Positions 61,083 through 64,000 of a stretch of DNA of 64,000 nt are shown here, one piece after another (positions within the stretch are counted from its first letter, which is position 1; every line of letters begins with the position of its first letter). The notes beneath the pieces were generated by a model. It was not told the DNA's origin, made no database searches, and saw only the letters and a program-made list of their open reading frames with translations. The stretch covers positions 45,687,269 through 45,751,268 of the forward strand of contig NC_054083.1 in assembly GCF_017562075.2 (NCBI RefSeq), written 5' to 3'. This DNA is from Anopheles merus (lineage: Eukaryota; Arthropoda; Insecta; Diptera; Culicidae). The translations under genes were made by a program, and so were the position numbers.

Positions 61083-61147
61083 GTAACGTTGCTGCCGACA
61101 CCGTTGTCAATCAGTCCGGATGCTCAATGGTTGGCACGTTGATTGAG
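61077..61147 (+). other. Possible recursive-splicing exon, 71 bases
   Basis: From the recursive site to GAG before GTAACC at 61148, a moderate donor. One frame is open and natural across it (GECNVAADTVVNQSGCSMVG, then TLIE). The size is close to the 68 bases of the equivalent segment at 30036. The opposite strand is also open nearby (MNLVFRQAYIDWIAKNVCGY and so on, ending near 61141), so coding on either strand is unproven. Confidence 0.33.
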
Positions 61148-61803
61148 GTAACCGCAAACATTCTTAGCAATCCAGTCAATGTACGCTTGACGAAAAACAA
61201 GATTCATCTCAGTTTGTCTTGGAATATTTTATCAACAAACATCTAAAACATGGACCTACCCACCCTGTGACGGTACCATGAATTAGTTTCCTCATTCCAC
61301 AAACAACCTCTTCTCACGGCCACGTTTACGCTAAGGAAGAGGAGCTTGGTTCGTTGGCATTTCTCGCCAACAAAATAGGCCAACCTTTCATTTGAACGCT
61401 TCTGGATGGAAAACGAAACCGATCTGAAACGGTGAGCTGGGAACTCGCAACCCCGGCACCCAATCAACCGAACCAGCTTGGGAGCTGCCAGCCCCTAGCC
61501 CTTTCCCGGAAAGCGCGGGCCCTTCGGAGCGCTTCTAATTTCACTAATAGCACCGCACACCGTCCGTTAGCATTGCGTCGGAATCGGTGCACACACCGAC
61601 CGAATTTTAAGCAATTTATTAACATCATCCACCCAACAAAACCCACAAACCGCAGCCACAATGTTTGCGTTGGCAATAAACACATTTAGGAATGGGAGGG
61701 GTGAATTGGAAAACTAAATTTCACTACACATCTTCACTCGCTCGCCTGCACCCGGGCTTGCTCTTCACGCACAAACAAGAGCCTTGAAGTAGGATAGACC
61801 TTC

Positions 61804-62004
61804 ATGTTGGCTCTTAATCATGCTCTCTCGCTCTTACTGGTCGATTTGCGATGGGCGAAACACTTGCCAAACACTGTCCGGGATGCTTTGGTACGCTTGT
61901 ATGAACAGCAAAATCAGGGCACAAGGATGTGTTACTTACGCAAGCGAGCGGTAGCTCTAGTCTCCCAAATCGACGAAAACCTACCAAAGCGCCGCAGCCT
62001 ATAA
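61804..62004 (+). CDS. Small hypothetical ORF, 66 residues
   Basis: ATG to TAA. It begins hydrophobic (MLALNHALSLLLVDLRW) and continues as a charged helix-like region (VRDALVRLYEQQNQGTRMCY, then LRKRAVALVSQIDENLPKRR). Composition is protein-like and helical. The start context is poor (T at -3). The minus strand is open over the whole length, which weakens the case. No family recognised. Confidence 0.25.
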   Translation: MLALNHALSLLLVDLRWAKHLPNTVRDALVRLYEQQNQGTRMCYLRKRAVALVSQIDENLPKRRSL

Positions 62005-62926
62005 ACCCTCCCCCGCCCGGCCCCAAACGGTGGACAACTTTACGGACAGCTGGCAGCCATAGGGCGGCCCAGTGTGGTGAACGAAACAAGCCCCCCAAAA
62101 AGGTATCCGGAGTGGATATATTGATGTGAAAAATAAATATGTTTATGTTCGGCGTTTGCCGAGCGCGAGCAGCTGGCAGTGCGCAAATATTGTAACTTTG
62201 TAAATTACAAACCCGGATGATACCGTCTCTTCCTTCCAGCCCGGCGAAAAGCGATGGCAATGGGGGCCTATGGGCTCTCATCAAAACGTAACGGATAGGG
62301 AGCGTTCGGAAGCCGGGTTGGGACTAATTTATGAATCTGCTTAGCTACCGGTAGCAACAACTGTAAACAGAGCACTCGATGCTCAATCAAATCGAACGGT
62401 GGCATGCCCGGAAGGCATCGCCGGAACCGGGCTTGATCGAAAGAAGAACAAAGGGAAGAAGCAATGTTAGAGAATGCGTATTTTCGGTGCGCTCATTCGA
62501 ACGGGAAAGCGTGCTAGTTAATGCGCAACACAAAAGGAAGCTATTATTTAATGAGCTTGTTTTGTGCATAATTAACCAATCGATTGAGAATTGTATTGTA
62601 CTGGAGGTATATTTTTATGGTCTTAATATTACTTTATTTCACAGAATTTTGATCAATTTTTCACTTGAGTTCTTATCGATATTTTAATAGTACAATTTAT
62701 TGCCAATAGATGGCACCAACATCAAACAGTTAAGATCTGTTTGCAACCGCTACTCATAATGCTAATAAATGTAATTAGCTGCTCTCAAGAACAATAAAGA
62801 CACACACACCCACAGCCACACAAACACTCAACGAACGAGTACATCCCTTCATTACGCTAATGCTTCTTTTTCATCTATTCTCTATGTCTCTTTCTCGCCT
62901 CACACTCAACTAACGTTATATTGCAG

Positions 62927-63033
62927 ATATTTTCGATATCTCTGACCAGTTTGCATTGCTCTTTACTGTCGCCGTACGACTCCCGCCGGATCGGCCATTA
63001 ACGAGATTTAATAGCAGCATTCTTCCCCTCTGA
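62927..63033 (+). CDS. Candidate terminal coding exon
   Basis: A good acceptor (CTAACGTTATATTGCAG ending at 62926) is followed by a frame, phase 2 at entry, reading IFDISDQFALLFTVAVRLPP and then DRPLTRFNSSILPL before TGA at 63031. If the recursive site at 61077 splices onward, this is the first good acceptor I see after it. No polyadenylation signal is obvious soon after. The minus strand carries an open 72-codon frame over the same bases (62916-63134), so strand is uncertain. Confidence 0.25.
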
Positions 63034-63227
63034 CCACTCTTTCCCATCCCCTCCCAATCTCGCCCCACCTTTCCCACCCACTCGTTTGAAGATGACGTTT
63101 TAATTAATGTTATATCTTCTCGGCAAACTTTCATTATATTTCATCCGCACAGTGTCCTTCGGCGCCCACCAAGCTCCAAGCTGGGCTGCCTTTAATAAGA
63201 CGCTTGAAATGAGTGTGTTTTTTTGTA

Positions 63228-63229
<2 letters not shown>

Positions 63230-63265
<36 letters not shown>
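63230..63265. repeat. (GT)n microsatellite
   Basis: About 36 bases of GT with a CC break near the end. Confidence 0.95.
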
Positions 63266-63266
<1 letters not shown>

Positions 63267-64000
63267 CTGTGTGTTGATTCTGATAGGAATATCTCTACGT
63301 TGTGATCCTCATTTCCAACTTCCAGTTTGCACCATTTGTCAGTTTGCGTTGCGTTTCGTTGCGCTGCTCTTTCGCCATCGTTCGTCGGGCGGGAGCTTCT
63401 CCACGATGCGCACAAACTCACGATTGAGCTCCCCCGTAGTAGCGGAACAAATGTAGCCAGAATAGAGTGGAAAAAATGACGCCAACCGGCTCCCCTGCAG
63501 TGTCATTCTGAGCAAGCGAATTCTATACCCTCCCTCGTCCTCCGGGCGAGGCTCGACAGAGAAGGAAGCAGAAAAAAACCCCACAAAAACCCAAAGTTTT
63601 TGGCCAACTTTTGACCAGATAAGCTGTTGGTGGCGCCGACGACCAGTTTGCTGTCTAAATATTGGTGCACCAGCACGAGCGGGCCGGATTCACCGTTTTC
63701 TATTTTCCTATTTTTGTTTTTGTATATTTCGGTAAGGAAGAGCTTTTCATGATAAATTTTAAGAGTTTCATTGATATTTCAGTGGAGTGGGATATTCACT
63801 GACACAAACCTACCTTTCCGATAAGATGTTTCGGCTATGAGTTATGTATGCCACACGGAGTTACCGTGACCATCCTTCCTGGCCACTCCGCACCAATCTT
63901 GTGCAAAAGACCCAGCGTACATGTCGAAACATCTGATACAAGATAATAATGTTTAAAAGGTACATTCCAATTAAGTACTCGGTTTGGCCCGTCCGCCTCG
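63266..64000. other. Non-coding stretch to the window end
   Basis: Short frames on both strands without support. Nothing recognisable. Confidence 0.6.

Overview
This is a gene-poor stretch of an animal nuclear genome, most likely a dipteran insect and probably a mosquito of the Anopheles type. I infer this from mixed base composition, dense CA/GT and GA/CT microsatellites, start sites in AAAATGG or CAAAATG context, arthropod initiator-like sequence, and an inverted-repeat element whose ends carry a CCATCCAT(A)A..TACGTAA motif that I associate with mosquito MITEs. There are no operons, no recognisable tRNA or rRNA genes, and no intact long gene. Nearly all long open frames here look like chance frames in GC-rich or repeat DNA. 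Every coding call is therefore a candidate, with modest confidence.

Layout. Bases 1-94 probably carry a coding exon on the minus strand, preceded on that strand by a T-rich acceptor. A candidate plus-strand exon with a start codon lies at 2432-2535. A composite inverted-repeat element fills 2911-3502. A small ORF with natural composition lies at 4904-5098. From about 6.8 to 10.7 kb the DNA is GC-rich and looks like a promoter and first-exon region. It has an initiator at 9004 with a DPE-like match at exactly +28, a first ATG in perfect context at 9199 opening an 83-codon frame, and a strong splice donor after base 9940.

From about 10 kb to the end the window reads mainly as one or more very long introns. 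Two sites on the plus strand, at 30035/30036 and 61076/61077, are near-textbook recursive splice sites: a pyrimidine tract, then AG directly followed by GTGAGT. Each has another possible donor about 70 bases downstream, as expected for a recursive-splicing exon. With the donor at 9940 they fit one plus-strand transcript with a first intron of more than 50 kb. Other plus-strand exon candidates are 42661-43012, a 9-base microexon at 18786-18794, and a possible terminal exon at 62927-63033. On the minus strand are an exon candidate at 46996-47083 and a weaker recursive-like site at 38099/38100, which may serve the gene whose exon enters at base 1.

Scattered between these are decayed coding sequences on the minus strand. 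The segment 23221-23736 has two long natural-looking stretches in one frame and a third in another. The segments 24370-24600 and 60772-60930 distantly resemble FLYWCH-type zinc fingers. The rest is AT-rich or microsatellite DNA in which I see no gene.
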